Shown one piece after another: positions 1 through 11,969 of a stretch of DNA of 52,916 nt (the first letter of the stretch is position 1; the number at the start of each line of letters is the position of its first letter). The position numbers and the translations under genes are program-made. Source of the DNA: CAZGTQ01 sp964528575 (lineage in GTDB: Bacteria; Planctomycetota; UBA1135; GCA-002686595); assembly GCA_964528575.1 (NCBI GenBank), contig CAZGTQ010000254.1:1-52916 (forward strand), given 5' to 3'. The notes beneath the pieces are model-generated. The model did no database searches, was not told where the DNA came from, and saw nothing but the letters and a program-made list of their open reading frames with translations.

Positions 1-110
1 TCGAGTGCCTCCCGTTCCCGATCGTCGGCTTCCCCGACGGATTTCCGGTGGAGATCCGCAAGGGTGACGCGGACGTCGTCGTCGATCTGACCGTCGGCGA
101 TCTGCGCTGA
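1..110 (+). CDS. 3' end of a carboxypeptidase-regulatory-like protein (partial)
   Basis: Only the last 35 codons lie in the window; the reading frame starts at base 3 and ends with TGA at 108-110. The tail (GFPDGFPVEIRKG, then DVVVDLTVGDLR) matches the C-termini of the next two genes, which end VDVSLEDRR and VDLTLGDVR after GLPDGMP and GFPDGRP. It is therefore the first of at least three tandem paralogues. The function is unknown; a cell-envelope protein with beta-sandwich domains is the best guess from the complete copies. The next gene starts 10 bases downstream, so the set is probably one transcript. Confidence 0.8.
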   Translation, partial: ECLPFPIVGFPDGFPVEIRKGDADVVVDLTVGDLR

Positions 111-120
111 CGTCGCTCCC

Positions 121-1467
121 ATGGCTCGCAGACCCGCACGCCCGCTCGCCGTCGCGCTCGCCGTCGCCGTGCTCGCGGCGGCCGTCGCGCTGCTCGCGTG
201 GCGGATCGGCGAGGACGAGACGGCCGGGGAGAGCGCGGTCGCGGTGGAGCGCGCCGCGACGGGCTCGGAGGTCCCGGCGCGGCCGCTCGCGCGGCAGCCG
301 GCGCCGAGCGAGCGCGTCGCGCAGGCGACTCCGGCCGCGCCGGCCGACGAGCCGGAGAAGGTCGCTCCTGAACGGCAATTGCCGCCGCCGGGGTGCATCG
401 ACGTGCTCGTGCTTCTCGACGGTGAACCGGCGCAGGGCGCGCTCGTTCTCGTCGCCGGGCAAGACGATGGCGGGTTGAACCGGATGGCCGAGCCGTGGGA
501 TCGAGGCGTGAGGAGCGCGCGGACAGGAGCGGACGGGCGGACGCGGTTCGCCGAGCTGCCGGTCGATTCGTTCGACGTCGAGGCGCAGATCGACGGGCTC
601 GGAGCGGTGCGGCGCAGGGACGTGGCCTACGGCCGTCGCGTGGGCGCAGTCGTCGTGCTCGAGCTCGGCACCGGCGCGATCGAGGGACGCGCGTGGAACG
701 CCCGCGGCGAGGCGGCGGCGGATGCCTGGGTCGAGGTGGTTGGCGACTTGCTCCGGCGCGGCGCGCTGACCGACGTCGCCGGCGCCTACCGCGTCGGCGG
801 GTTGCCCGCGGGGCCTCACATGGTCGCGGGGCCCGGAGGGCAACACACCGCGCTCGTCTTCGAGCTCGCCGCCGGCGAGACGAAGCGCATCGACTTCGGC
901 GGCCCGTACGGACGCACGACGTGGCGCGGCGTGCTGCGCACCACGTCGGGCGCGCCGGTCCCGCTCGCGACGAACGTGCACGTCGAGCCGGTGCGCGCGG
1001 AGCACGAGCCGATCCAGGGGCACGTCCAGTGGCACGCGTTCCAGACGCAGTCCGACGGCTCGTTCGAAGCGGCGCTCCTGCCGGGCACGTACCGCGTCTT
1101 CGCGGCCCTGCGCCACCCGCCGCTCGACACCGGCCTCGTCGAGCTCGGCCTCGCGCCGCTCGAGCGCGACCTGGTCGCCCCGGGCGTCACGCTCACCGGC
1201 ACGCTCGCCTACGCCGGGTCGGAGCTCGAGCGCGCGTCGGCGGCGGAGCACGCGACGATCCTCCTGGGCCGCGCGGATGGCGGCGGCGCCGAGAACTGCC
1301 CGTACCGCGCGGGCGACCGCTACGCGTTCTACGGGCTCGAGCCGGGGTCCTACGTCCTGCGGTGCCCACGGTTCAGGGTCGCCGGCCTGCCCGACGGGAT
1401 GCCGGTCGAGATCGACGGCGAGCGGAGCGTGGTCGTCGTCGACGTCAGTCTCGAGGACCGGCGCTGA
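121..1467 (+). CDS. Membrane-anchored protein with carboxypeptidase-regulatory-like domains
   Basis: A 448-residue protein. Residues 1-30 form a basic start (MARRPARP) followed by a long Ala/Val/Leu hydrophobic stretch, an uncleaved anchor or signal peptide. After a Pro/Ala/Glu-rich linker (about 40-90) come repeated beta-rich segments of the type GALVLVAG...TGADGRTRFAELP and EGRAWNARGEAAADAWVEV...GAYRVGGLPAG. These are typical of the carboxypeptidase-regulatory-like (transthyretin-like) fold, which decorates surface proteins and has no catalytic role of its own. The C-terminal part repeats the pattern (DGSFEAALLPGTYRVFAAL). The protein is closely related to the downstream gene in domain order and C-terminus. 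The start is the first ATG after the upstream stop. The exact role is unknown. Confidence 0.75.
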   Translation: MARRPARPLAVALAVAVLAAAVALLAWRIGEDETAGESAVAVERAATGSEVPARPLARQPAPSERVAQATPAAPADEPEKVAPERQLPPPGCIDVLVLLDGEPAQGALVLVAGQDDGGLNRMAEPWDRGVRSARTGADGRTRFAELPVDSFDVEAQIDGLGAVRRRDVAYGRRVGAVVVLELGTGAIEGRAWNARGEAAADAWVEVVGDLLRRGALTDVAGAYRVGGLPAGPHMVAGPGGQHTALVFELAAGETKRIDFGGPYGRTTWRGVLRTTSGAPVPLATNVHVEPVRAEHEPIQGHVQWHAFQTQSDGSFEAALLPGTYRVFAALRHPPLDTGLVELGLAPLERDLVAPGVTLTGTLAYAGSELERASAAEHATILLGRADGGGAENCPYRAGDRYAFYGLEPGSYVLRCPRFRVAGLPDGMPVEIDGERSVVVVDVSLEDRR

Positions 1468-2759
1468 ACCGTGGGCGGGCGCTCGCTCTCGCTCTCGCGG
1501 CCGCGTCGCTCGCAGCGGGGCTCCGCGCGTGCGCTCGGGAGCCGGCGGAGCGCGCTCTCGCGCGCGAGTCGTCGAGCGACGTCGAGCGTGGCGCCGGGAC
1601 CGCCGTGCTCTCGCTCGCGCCGCCGTCGCCGCAGCACGCAGGGCGCGAGCCGGTGGTCGCATGCGCGCCGGACGCGGCCGCGGAGCCGGCGCCGCCGGGC
1701 GCGCTCGAGGTGATCGTGGTGCTCGACGAGCAGCCGCTCGCGGGCGCGCTCGTCCGCGTGAGCGGGACGGGCGAGGGCCGCGGGACGAGCGCGTGGACCG
1801 GCGCGGACGGCTGGGCGCGCTTGCGCGACCTCGGCGCGGGCCGCTACGAGGTCGAAGCGGTGCTCGAGCGGCCGGCGGCGACGCAGAGCGAGCACGTCAC
1901 CCTGGAAGCGGGCCGGGCGGGCGAGCGGCTCCTGTTCGAGTTCGGCTGGAGCACGATCCTGGGCGTGGTGCGCGACGAGCGGGGCGAGCCGGCGAGCGGA
2001 CGGCGGGTCGCGGTGGACCGCACCCTGTACTGCGGGGAGCGGAGCCGTGTCGCGACGACCGACGAGCAGGGCGCCTATCGCATCGGGGGACTGCCGCCCG
2101 GCGAGTACGGCGTGACGTGCGCAGGACGCATCCTCGGCGGGATCGACGTCGGCGCGGGAGCGACGTGCGTCGTCGACGTCGGCGGCACCCTGCCCTGGGC
2201 GCGCTGGAGCGGCGCCCTGCGCCTGCCGTCCGGCGCGGCGCCGATCGGGTCGGTCGAGCTGCGCCTGCGGCACGTCGAGAGCGGCGCGACCTCGACGCTG
2301 CGCACCGCGGACGACGGCGCGCTCGAAGCGCTCCTCGAGCCGGGCACGTACGCGGTCGTGGCGGAGGGCCTCCACCGCGCGCTCGAGCTCGGCATGCTCG
2401 AGATCGGCACGCTCGAGATCGGCACGCTCGAGATCGGCACGGCGCCGTTCGAGCGCGACCTCGTGCTCGGCGGGCTCACGCTCGCGGGCACGCTCTCGTA
2501 CGGCGGCTCCAGGCCGCGCGGCGACGAGCTGGCCGAGCACGCGGAGCTGTGGCTGCGCCGCGAGGGACAGCGCGGCCGCGGCGTCCTGTGCCGCCGACGC
2601 CGCGGCGAGCGCTTCGCGTTCTACGGCCTCGCGCCCGGGCGCTACGAGCTGTGGACGTGGCCGCTCCCACTCGCCGGCTTCCCCGACGGCCGCCCGCTCG
2701 AGCTGACCGACGCGCGGGACGAGCTCGTCGTCGACCTGACGCTCGGCGACGTCCGCTGA
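1464..2759 (+). CDS. Third tandem paralogue, carboxypeptidase-regulatory-like membrane protein
   Basis: About 431 residues if started at CTG 1464-1466. That codon overlaps the upstream TGA (1465-1467) and lies seven bases after a GAGG (1453-1456). The frame stays open far upstream, but upstream codons give Arg-rich shadow sequence, while from 1464 the protein begins NRGR plus a hydrophobic Ala/Leu stretch, a proper signal/anchor matching the preceding paralogue. No ATG or GTG lies at a sensible place in this frame, so a CTG start is proposed; a sequencing error is the alternative. The body repeats the GALVRVSG...TGADGWARLRDL and GVVRDERGEPASGRRVAV beta-sandwich motifs. An in-frame 15-bp triplication gives LEIGT three times (2397-2441). 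Confidence 0.7.
   Translation: MNRGRALALALAAASLAAGLRACAREPAERALARESSSDVERGAGTAVLSLAPPSPQHAGREPVVACAPDAAAEPAPPGALEVIVVLDEQPLAGALVRVSGTGEGRGTSAWTGADGWARLRDLGAGRYEVEAVLERPAATQSEHVTLEAGRAGERLLFEFGWSTILGVVRDERGEPASGRRVAVDRTLYCGERSRVATTDEQGAYRIGGLPPGEYGVTCAGRILGGIDVGAGATCVVDVGGTLPWARWSGALRLPSGAAPIGSVELRLRHVESGATSTLRTADDGALEALLEPGTYAVVAEGLHRALELGMLEIGTLEIGTLEIGTAPFERDLVLGGLTLAGTLSYGGSRPRGDELAEHAELWLRREGQRGRGVLCRRRRGERFAFYGLAPGRYELWTWPLPLAGFPDGRPLELTDARDELVVDLTLGDVR
2397..2441 (+). repeat. Three exact 15-bp in-frame tandem repeats (LEIGT)
   Basis: The unit ctcgagatcggcacg occurs three times without interruption at 2397-2411, 2412-2426 and 2427-2441. A diverged fourth copy, ctcgagctcggcatg, lies at 2382-2396. 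The preceding paralogue has only one equivalent segment (VELGLAPLERDL), so the array is a recent expansion in this copy. It adds two or three copies of LEIGT to a predicted beta strand or loop. Confidence 0.9.
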
Positions 2760-2853
2760 TCGGGCGCCGGGGCGCGTCGGGTATCATCTCCGCCGCGCAG
2801 CGCAGCGCCCCCCCTCCGACGTCCCCACGAAGCTCGCGCCGCTACGCTCCTCC

Positions 2854-6074
<3,221 letters not shown>

Positions 6075-6078
<4 letters not shown>

Positions 6079-7088
6079 GCGCCCGCGCCGTGCTCGCTCG
6101 CGGCGCGCTCGCGCTCCTCGGCGTCGGTCTCGCGCTCGTGATCGCCGAGCTCTCGTTCCGCGCGCTCCGCGAGCGCTTCGGCTTCACCGAGCAGGAGCTC
6201 GGCGGGCGCCAACGCGCGGCGCTCGACCAGGGCCGCTTCGTGCCGCACCCGTTCCTCGGCTACACGCGCGAGCCCGAGGCGTACGACACGCCGTTCCCGT
6301 TCGCCGACGAGCCGTTCCCGCGCGAGAAGACGCCCGGCGTCCTGCGCGTCGCGTGCCTGGGAGGCTCGACGACCGCGGACGGCTACCCGGCGCTGCTCGC
6401 CGGCATCCTGCGCGAGGAGAGCGGCCACGACGTGCAGATGATGAATTGGGGCGTGCCGGCGTGGACGAGCGCGGAGACGCTCGCGAACTGGTTCCAGTAC
6501 GCGCGCGCCTGGTCGCCCGACGTCGTCGTCGTGCACCACGCGATCAACGACGTGCGGCCGCGGCAGGTGACGGGCTTCCGCGCCGACTACGCGCATTACA
6601 GGCGCCCGTGGGCGACGAGCGACGCGAGCCCGCTCGAGCGCATGCTCGCGCGCCGCAGCGAGCTGTGGCTCGCCTCGAACGCGCCCGTCGCGACGATCGC
6701 CGGGCGTACGGAGAAGCCCGCGCCGCTCGCCCCGCTGGTTCCCGAGACGACGGCGCCTTTCGTGCGCAACCTGACGGTGCTCGCCGAGGACGTCGTCCGC
6801 GGCGGCGCTCGGCCGCTCTTCGTCACGATGCCGCTCGACCCGACGCTCGCGAACCATGCGCTGCACGAGGAGCTCATCGCCGGCGCGCGCGAGCACAACG
6901 CGCTCGTGCGGGCGCTCGCGCAAGCGCGCGGCTGGGCGCTCGCGGACCTCGCCGCGCGCCAGGAGAGCGAGCCCGCGGCGCTGGCCGGCCGGTTCGACGA
7001 CGTCGTGCACCTCGACGTGGAGGGCCGCCGCACGAAGGCGCGCTGGATCGGCGCAGCGCTGCTCGAGGCCGGGCTGCTCGACGGATGA
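6075..7088 (+). CDS. SGNH/GDSL-type hydrolase, membrane anchored
   Basis: 337 residues from GTG 6075, which overlaps the carB stop (GTGA) and follows GGAG at 6066-6069. Residues 1-30 are a basic/hydrophobic anchor (VSARAVLARG followed by a Leu/Val/Ala run). The SGNH signatures are in order: block I CLGGSTTADGYPALL with Ser98 as predicted nucleophile, a WGVPAWTSAET segment, block III HHAINDV with Asn158, and block V FDDVVHLDVEG with Asp309 and His312. Family members are esterases or deacetylases of lipids, polysaccharides or cell-wall acyl groups. With the N-terminal anchor it probably works on an envelope substrate. The substrate cannot be read from the sequence. Coupling with carB may be incidental. 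Confidence 0.85.
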
Positions 7089-8014
7089 GCGCGGCCGCAA
7101 CGCGTCACGCGTGCCTCGCGGTGGGCGCGCTCGCCCTCGTCGCGCTCGCCGGCGAGCTCGCGGCGCGCGCCGGCTGGCTCGGCGTCGACCGCGCGCGCGT
7201 GGCGGCCTGGCGGACGGTGCTCGTCGACGGCGAGCACCCCGCGCTCGAGCCGCGCGTCTTCACGTCGTACGCGTTCCAGGGCGGGCTGCCGGGCGTGAAC
7301 GACCTGGGCTTCGCGGACGGCGAGCACGCCCCGCTCGCCGCGCCCGGCGTGCTGCGCGTCGCGCTCGTCGGCGGCTCGGGCGTTCAGAGCACCGATCCGA
7401 GCGAGCCGGGCCTCGCGCGAGCCCTCGCGGCGGCGCTCGACACGCGCGGCGCGCGCGCGGAGGTGCTCTCGTTCGCGATGCCCCGCTGGACGACGATCGA
7501 GGCGTTGAACGCGTGGCTCCTGCTCGCGCGCGACTTCGCGCCGGACGTCCTCGTCGTGCACGTCGCGGCCGACGACGTCGACGCGCGCCTCGCGCCGGGC
7601 TACCGCGACGACTACACGCACTGGCGCGGCTCGTGGCGCACCCGCATCGCGCACCCGCCGGTCACGTGGCTCGCGCGCGCGAGCGACCTGTTCGTCTGGC
7701 TCTACCGCGCGCGCGGCGGACCGGTCCCGCGCGACGCGCTCGCTCCGCCGCCGGAGCCGCCCCGCGCGTCGAGCGAGCCCGGCTCGAGCGCGACGTTCGC
7801 GCGCAACGTGACCGCCCTCGTCGAGGACGCGGCAGCGAACGGCGCGCGCGTCGTGCTGCTCGTACCTCCGCCGCCCGCGGACCCGGCGCGCGGCCGGCTC
7901 GCCGCCGAGCACGAGGCGATCCTGCGCGCGCTCGGGCCCCCGGTCGTCGCCCTCGCGGGGACCGCGACCGACGCGGGCGCGGTCGCGGACGCCGTGCTCG
8001 ACGCGGAGCGCTGA
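7085..8014 (+). CDS. SGNH-hydrolase-like paralogue with a lost catalytic site
   Basis: 309 residues; ATG 7085 overlaps the preceding stop (ATGA). It is a paralogue of the upstream gene with the same order: N-terminal hydrophobic anchor, ALVGGSGVQS with Ser98 at the same position, MPRWTTIEALNAWLLLARDFAPDVLVVH, then GYRDDYTHWRGSW. The block III Asn is replaced (AADDVDARL instead of AINDVRP). The C-terminal Asp-x-x-His block is absent; the protein ends TDAGAVADAVLDAER. It is probably not a hydrolase of the normal type and may be a partner or regulator of its neighbour. The frame is intact and codon use is normal, so it does not look like a decayed gene. Confidence 0.75.
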   Translation: MSAAATRHACLAVGALALVALAGELAARAGWLGVDRARVAAWRTVLVDGEHPALEPRVFTSYAFQGGLPGVNDLGFADGEHAPLAAPGVLRVALVGGSGVQSTDPSEPGLARALAAALDTRGARAEVLSFAMPRWTTIEALNAWLLLARDFAPDVLVVHVAADDVDARLAPGYRDDYTHWRGSWRTRIAHPPVTWLARASDLFVWLYRARGGPVPRDALAPPPEPPRASSEPGSSATFARNVTALVEDAAANGARVVLLVPPPPADPARGRLAAEHEAILRALGPPVVALAGTATDAGAVADAVLDAER

Positions 8015-8017
8015 GCG

Positions 8018-9187
8018 TCACGCCGCGCGGCCGTCGCGCTCCGGCTCGGGCGCGCCGGGGACGAGCGCGCGGATCGGTCCCGCGATCCCGCCGAGCTCGG
8101 CGTAGCTGCGCAGGCGCGCCAGCAGGCTAGGCGTTACCTTGGTGCCCTTCGCGACGATCTTCGCGCCCGAGCGGCCGACGACGTCCTGGTCGAGGACCAT
8201 TCCCGGGCGGAGCTCGCGGACGGCGAGCGAGCGGACGGTGGCGCACTGTCCCGGCAGCTCGACGGACTCGAGCAGCCGCAGGACGCGCGGGTCGTAGCGA
8301 CCCTTGCGCAGCGCCATCGTGCGCAGGATCTGATCGCGGCTCGCGCCGAGCGTGAACAGCTCGTCGAAGTCGATCGCCGTGCCGAGGATCTGCGCTCCGA
8401 TAGCGACCGAGGGGGTGAGGCCGGAGCGCGCCGCGTCCGCGTGGGTCAGGCGCTGGTGCGCGATCATCTGCGCGATCTGATCCATGCGCGGGATCTTCTC
8501 GAGCAGCTCGCCCGCGATCGCCGGATGGCGCTCGATCACCTGCTCGTGCTGCGCGGACAGCGGCTCGCCTGCCGCGATCTTGTCGACGAGGTCGGCGGGA
8601 ATCGACACGAGGCCGATCTGCGAGAGCAGCGCGGCGGTCTCGTACTTCCACCCGTGCTCGAGCCGCAGCATCGCGACCATCTGGCGCACGTAGCCGCGCG
8701 CGCGCGTCGAGCGTCCGAACGCGGCCGGATTCGAGAGCGCGAGCACGTCCGCGAGGACCTCGATGCAACCGCGCACCGTCTGCTCGAGCAGCACCTTCTC
8801 CGCGCGCACGAGCCTGTGCTGTTCGACCGCCGCGTCGAGGCAAGCGGCGAAGACGCTCTGCTCGCAGGGCTTCTGCAGGAACCGGAAGATCCGGCCTTCG
8901 TTCACCGCGCGGATCGCGGACTGCAGGTCGGCGTTGCCGGTGAGCATGACCCGCACCGCGGCGGGCGCGAGGTCGGCGACGCGCGCGAGCAGCTCGACGC
9001 CGTTCATGCCCGGCATCTGGTAGTCGGAGACGACGACGGCGAACGGGCCATCGGTCGCGATGCGCTCCAGGGCCTCGGCACCGCCGCACGCCGTGCGCAG
9101 GTCGAAGGATTTGCGGTGTGCGCGACGCAGGCCGTCGAGCAGGGAGGGGTCGTCGTCGACGAGGAGGATCGGCTCGGGACACGTCAT
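8018..9187 (-). CDS. Response regulator with degenerate HD-GYP-like output domain
   Basis: 389 residues from ATG 9187, two bases after the upstream stop. Residues 1-120 are a receiver domain: ILLVDDDPSLLDGL acidic pocket, VVVSDYQMPGMNG phospho-acceptor Asp, LTGNAD, and FLQKPC with the conserved Lys. The rest follows the HD-GYP layout, including HPAIAGELLEKIP and a late REL-RPGMVL-x-QDV segment. The HD metal site has become LLSQIGLVSIP (LLHDIGK-like in active enzymes), and the later HHE pair reads IAHQR; no GYP is seen. It probably does not cleave cyclic di-GMP and may act as a phosphorylation-gated binding protein. It is last in the 14068-8018 cassette and converges with the SGNH genes four bases away. 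Confidence 0.85.
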   Translation of the reverse strand: MTCPEPILLVDDDPSLLDGLRRAHRKSFDLRTACGGAEALERIATDGPFAVVVSDYQMPGMNGVELLARVADLAPAAVRVMLTGNADLQSAIRAVNEGRIFRFLQKPCEQSVFAACLDAAVEQHRLVRAEKVLLEQTVRGCIEVLADVLALSNPAAFGRSTRARGYVRQMVAMLRLEHGWKYETAALLSQIGLVSIPADLVDKIAAGEPLSAQHEQVIERHPAIAGELLEKIPRMDQIAQMIAHQRLTHADAARSGLTPSVAIGAQILGTAIDFDELFTLGASRDQILRTMALRKGRYDPRVLRLLESVELPGQCATVRSLAVRELRPGMVLDQDVVGRSGAKIVAKGTKVTPSLLARLRSYAELGGIAGPIRALVPGAPEPERDGRAA

Positions 9188-9189
9188 GG

Positions 9190-10389
9190 TCAGGCGGCCT
9201 CCTGGCCGGCTTGCAGCTCGGCGGCGGCGAGCTCGCGCCAGCCCTCGAGCCGGCCCTCGAGCCCGACGGATCGCAGGTAGTCCTCGTCGACGAGGCCCGC
9301 GCCCGCTCCGCCACCCAGCTCGTGGGCGAGCGCGTCGGCGACGTGCACCGCGGTCAGCACCGCGAAGCCCTCGTGCGCGACGCGCGCGGGGACGTGGTGG
9401 TTCGCAACGGCCTCGACGATCGGGTACGGCATGCCCCACAGGCCGAGGATGCACGCGCCGATCTCGGCGTGCGTCGCGCGGCCGATCCGGCGCTCGGCGG
9501 CGTGGAACGGTTCGCCGGCTTCGCTCGCGGCTCGCTGGGCACGCGCGAAGCGCTCGGGCAGCTCGACGGCGAGCACGAGCTTGCCGATGTCGTGCAGCAG
9601 CGCCGCGAGGTACGCCTGCTCGGCCGCGCGCTTGTCGGGGGCGAGGCGGCTCGCGATGCGCGCGCAGCGGAACGCGTGGCGCTGCTCGCGCTCGACCGAG
9701 TAGCCCGCCGGGATGCGTGCGCCCTCGACCATGCGGAACGCCTCCACGCCGAGCGTCAAGTCGCGGATCGTGTTGGTGCCGAGGTACGTCGTCGCTTCGC
9801 GGATGCTCGTGATCTCGCGCGCTATGCCGAAGAAGCTCGAGTTGACGAGCTGGAGGATCTTCGCCGAGATTCCGACGTCCTGCTCGACGATCTGCGCGAT
9901 CCGCTCGACGCGCACCTCGTCGTCGGCGAGCGCAGCGACGAGCTGGTTGTACACGCGCGGCACCGCCGGGAGCGTGTCGACGGTGCCGAGCACGTCGAGG
10001 ATCGACTCGTCGCCGAGCAACTCGTGCAGCGCAGACGCCCGCTCGACGACCGAGCTCAGCACGTCGGCGTCGCACGGCTTGGCGAGGAACTGGTGCGCGA
10101 CCGCGACGGATCGCAGCGCGGCCTCTGTCTCCGAGTGGCCCGACAGCACGATGCGGACCGTGCGGGGGGAGCGCAGCTGAACCCGGGCCAGGAGCGCAGC
10201 GCCGTCCATCCCCGGCATGCGCATGTCGGTGACGAGAACGTCGACCGGCTCGCGCTCCATCGCCTCGAGCGCCGCTTCGGCGCCGCCGACGAACGTCATG
10301 TCCCACTCGTCGCGCCGGCGGCGGAGCATCCGCTGTAGCCCGTCGAGGATGCGCGGCTCGTCGTCGACGAACATCACTTTCTTCTTCAC
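9190..10389 (-). CDS. Response regulator with HDOD output domain
   Basis: 399 residues from GTG 10389, which overlaps the kinase stop (GTGA). The N-terminal receiver domain (1-125) has VMFVDDEPRILDGL, the Asp in VLVTDMRMPGMDG, VLSGHSE and FLAKPC. The HDOD domain follows (about 145-350): LPAVPRVYNQLVAAL, IVEQDVGISAKILQLVNSSF, REATTYLGTNTIRDL, then LAALLHDIGKLVL and WGMPYPIVEAVANHH. HDOD proteins act in signalling; they resemble HD phosphohydrolases but are generally not shown to be enzymes. Position directly after a histidine kinase and before a second receiver protein suggests that one kinase feeds two outputs. Confidence 0.9.
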   Translation of the reverse strand: MKKKVMFVDDEPRILDGLQRMLRRRRDEWDMTFVGGAEAALEAMEREPVDVLVTDMRMPGMDGAALLARVQLRSPRTVRIVLSGHSETEAALRSVAVAHQFLAKPCDADVLSSVVERASALHELLGDESILDVLGTVDTLPAVPRVYNQLVAALADDEVRVERIAQIVEQDVGISAKILQLVNSSFFGIAREITSIREATTYLGTNTIRDLTLGVEAFRMVEGARIPAGYSVEREQRHAFRCARIASRLAPDKRAAEQAYLAALLHDIGKLVLAVELPERFARAQRAASEAGEPFHAAERRIGRATHAEIGACILGLWGMPYPIVEAVANHHVPARVAHEGFAVLTAVHVADALAHELGGGAGAGLVDEDYLRSVGLEGRLEGWRELAAAELQAGQEAA

Positions 10390-11969
10390 GCCGCGACCTC
10401 CCGCAGCTCCGTGGCTTCCCTGCGCTCGAGCGGCAGGCGGATGACGAACGTCGCCCCTTGCCCCACTTCGCTCTCGAGCGTGAGCGTGCCGCCGTGCTTC
10501 TGCACGACGACGTTGTGCGCGATCGCGAGCCCCTGGCCGGTTCCCTTGCCGACGGGCTTGGTGGTGAAGAACGGGTCGAACACGCGGGAGCGGATCTCGG
10601 CGGGGATTCCCGCGCCTGTGTCCGCGACCCGGATCTCGACTTGCTCGCCGTCGCGGCGCGTGCGGATCGTGATGCGCCCTTTCCCGCAACTCCCGTCGCC
10701 GACGACGTCCGCGATCGCGTGCGCTGCGTTCACGATCAGGTTGAGCACGACCTGGTTGAGCTCGTGGGGGATGCACGGCACCGACGGCAGGTCCGGGTCG
10801 AGCTCCGTCTCGATGGTCGCGACGTATTTCCACTCGTTCGTCGCGACGGTGACGGTGCTCTCGATCGCGTGGTTGAGATCGACCTCGGTCGTTCCCGCGA
10901 CCCCCGGGTGCGAGAACTCCTTCATCGCCTGGACGATCTTGCTGACGCGCTCGATGCCCTCGATCGACTGCCCGATGGCGCGCGGGATCTCCTCGACGAG
11001 GTACTCGGTGTCCGCCTCCTCGAGCACGGCGCGCAGGCGCACGGCGTGGTCGGGGAGCGTGCCGGAGAGCTCCGCCGCGTCGGCCACGTTCTGCGCTGCC
11101 TCGAGCACGACGGCGAGGGACTCGAAGCTCTCCTGCAGGAAGCGCGCGTTGTCGCCGACGTACTGCGTCGGCGTGTTGATCTCGTGCGCGATGCCGGCGG
11201 CGAGCTGTCCGACCGCCTCGAGCTTCTGCGCATGGACGAGCTCCTGATTGAGCCGGACACGCTCCTCCTCCGCCTGGCGCAGCTCGTCGATCATGCGGCG
11301 TAGCTCGCGCGTCCGAGCGTGGACCTCGTCCTCGACGGAGCGCTTCGCCTCCTCGAGCCGCGCGCGGCGCAGCGCCATCTCGCGCATCTCGGCGCGGCTC
11401 GTGCGGCACGCGCGTACGAGGAACACGTTCTCGAACAGCACCCAGCCGACGTGCTCGAGCCAGCGCCAGCCCGACGCGTCGAGCACGCCGTACACCGACT
11501 GCGGCCACGTCGCGCCGCGCACGGCGTGGTCGAGCGCGACGACCGCGGTCGCCGTGACGAGCACACGCCAGTCGCGGTAGAAGCTGAGCAGCGCGAGCGA
11601 GCCGAAGACGTGGAAGTGGGTCTCGATGCGCCCGCCGGTCAGATGGATGAGCAGCGCCGAGGTCAGCATCTGCGCGATCGCGATCGTGTGGCGCACGAGC
11701 GTCGCGCCCGGGTGGCGGCGCGCGAGGAACGCCGGGTAGAGCGAGATCGCGCCACCGAGCACCACCGCGGCCCACACGTGCACGTGCACCGTGGAGTCGG
11801 GGCCGGACCACGCCAGCGGGCTGAGCGCGAAGGCGATTGCGACGCCCGCCAGCCACTGGAACACGAGCAGCCGCGCGAACAGGCGGTCGGCGCGAACGTG
11901 GTACGCGCGCTCGTGGTGCGCGAACAGCCGCTCGCCCCGGATGCGGATGCGCTCGTCGCGCACGCTCAC
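10386..11969 (-). CDS. Membrane sensor histidine kinase
   Basis: 527 residues from GTG 11969, overlapping the stop of the upstream gene (11966-11968); an ATG at 11999 inside the upstream gene is the alternative. Residues 40-200 hold about five membrane helices with the segment GGRIETHFHVFGSLALLSFY, seen in integral-membrane sensors of kinases and cyclases. A coiled coil (about 210-260) leads to the kinase core. This has an H-box AAGIAHEINTPTQYVGDN, N-box NQVVLNLIVNAAHAI, G1 VADTGAGIP, F-box FDPFFTTK and G2 GKGTGQGLAI. All catalytic motifs are intact. The likely partners are the two response regulators immediately downstream. The stimulus is unknown; the thioredoxin-like gene upstream hints at a redox input (inference). 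Confidence 0.92.
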   Translation of the reverse strand: MSVRDERIRIRGERLFAHHERAYHVRADRLFARLLVFQWLAGVAIAFALSPLAWSGPDSTVHVHVWAAVVLGGAISLYPAFLARRHPGATLVRHTIAIAQMLTSALLIHLTGGRIETHFHVFGSLALLSFYRDWRVLVTATAVVALDHAVRGATWPQSVYGVLDASGWRWLEHVGWVLFENVFLVRACRTSRAEMREMALRRARLEEAKRSVEDEVHARTRELRRMIDELRQAEEERVRLNQELVHAQKLEAVGQLAAGIAHEINTPTQYVGDNARFLQESFESLAVVLEAAQNVADAAELSGTLPDHAVRLRAVLEEADTEYLVEEIPRAIGQSIEGIERVSKIVQAMKEFSHPGVAGTTEVDLNHAIESTVTVATNEWKYVATIETELDPDLPSVPCIPHELNQVVLNLIVNAAHAIADVVGDGSCGKGRITIRTRRDGEQVEIRVADTGAGIPAEIRSRVFDPFFTTKPVGKGTGQGLAIAHNVVVQKHGGTLTLESEVGQGATFVIRLPLERREATELREVAA

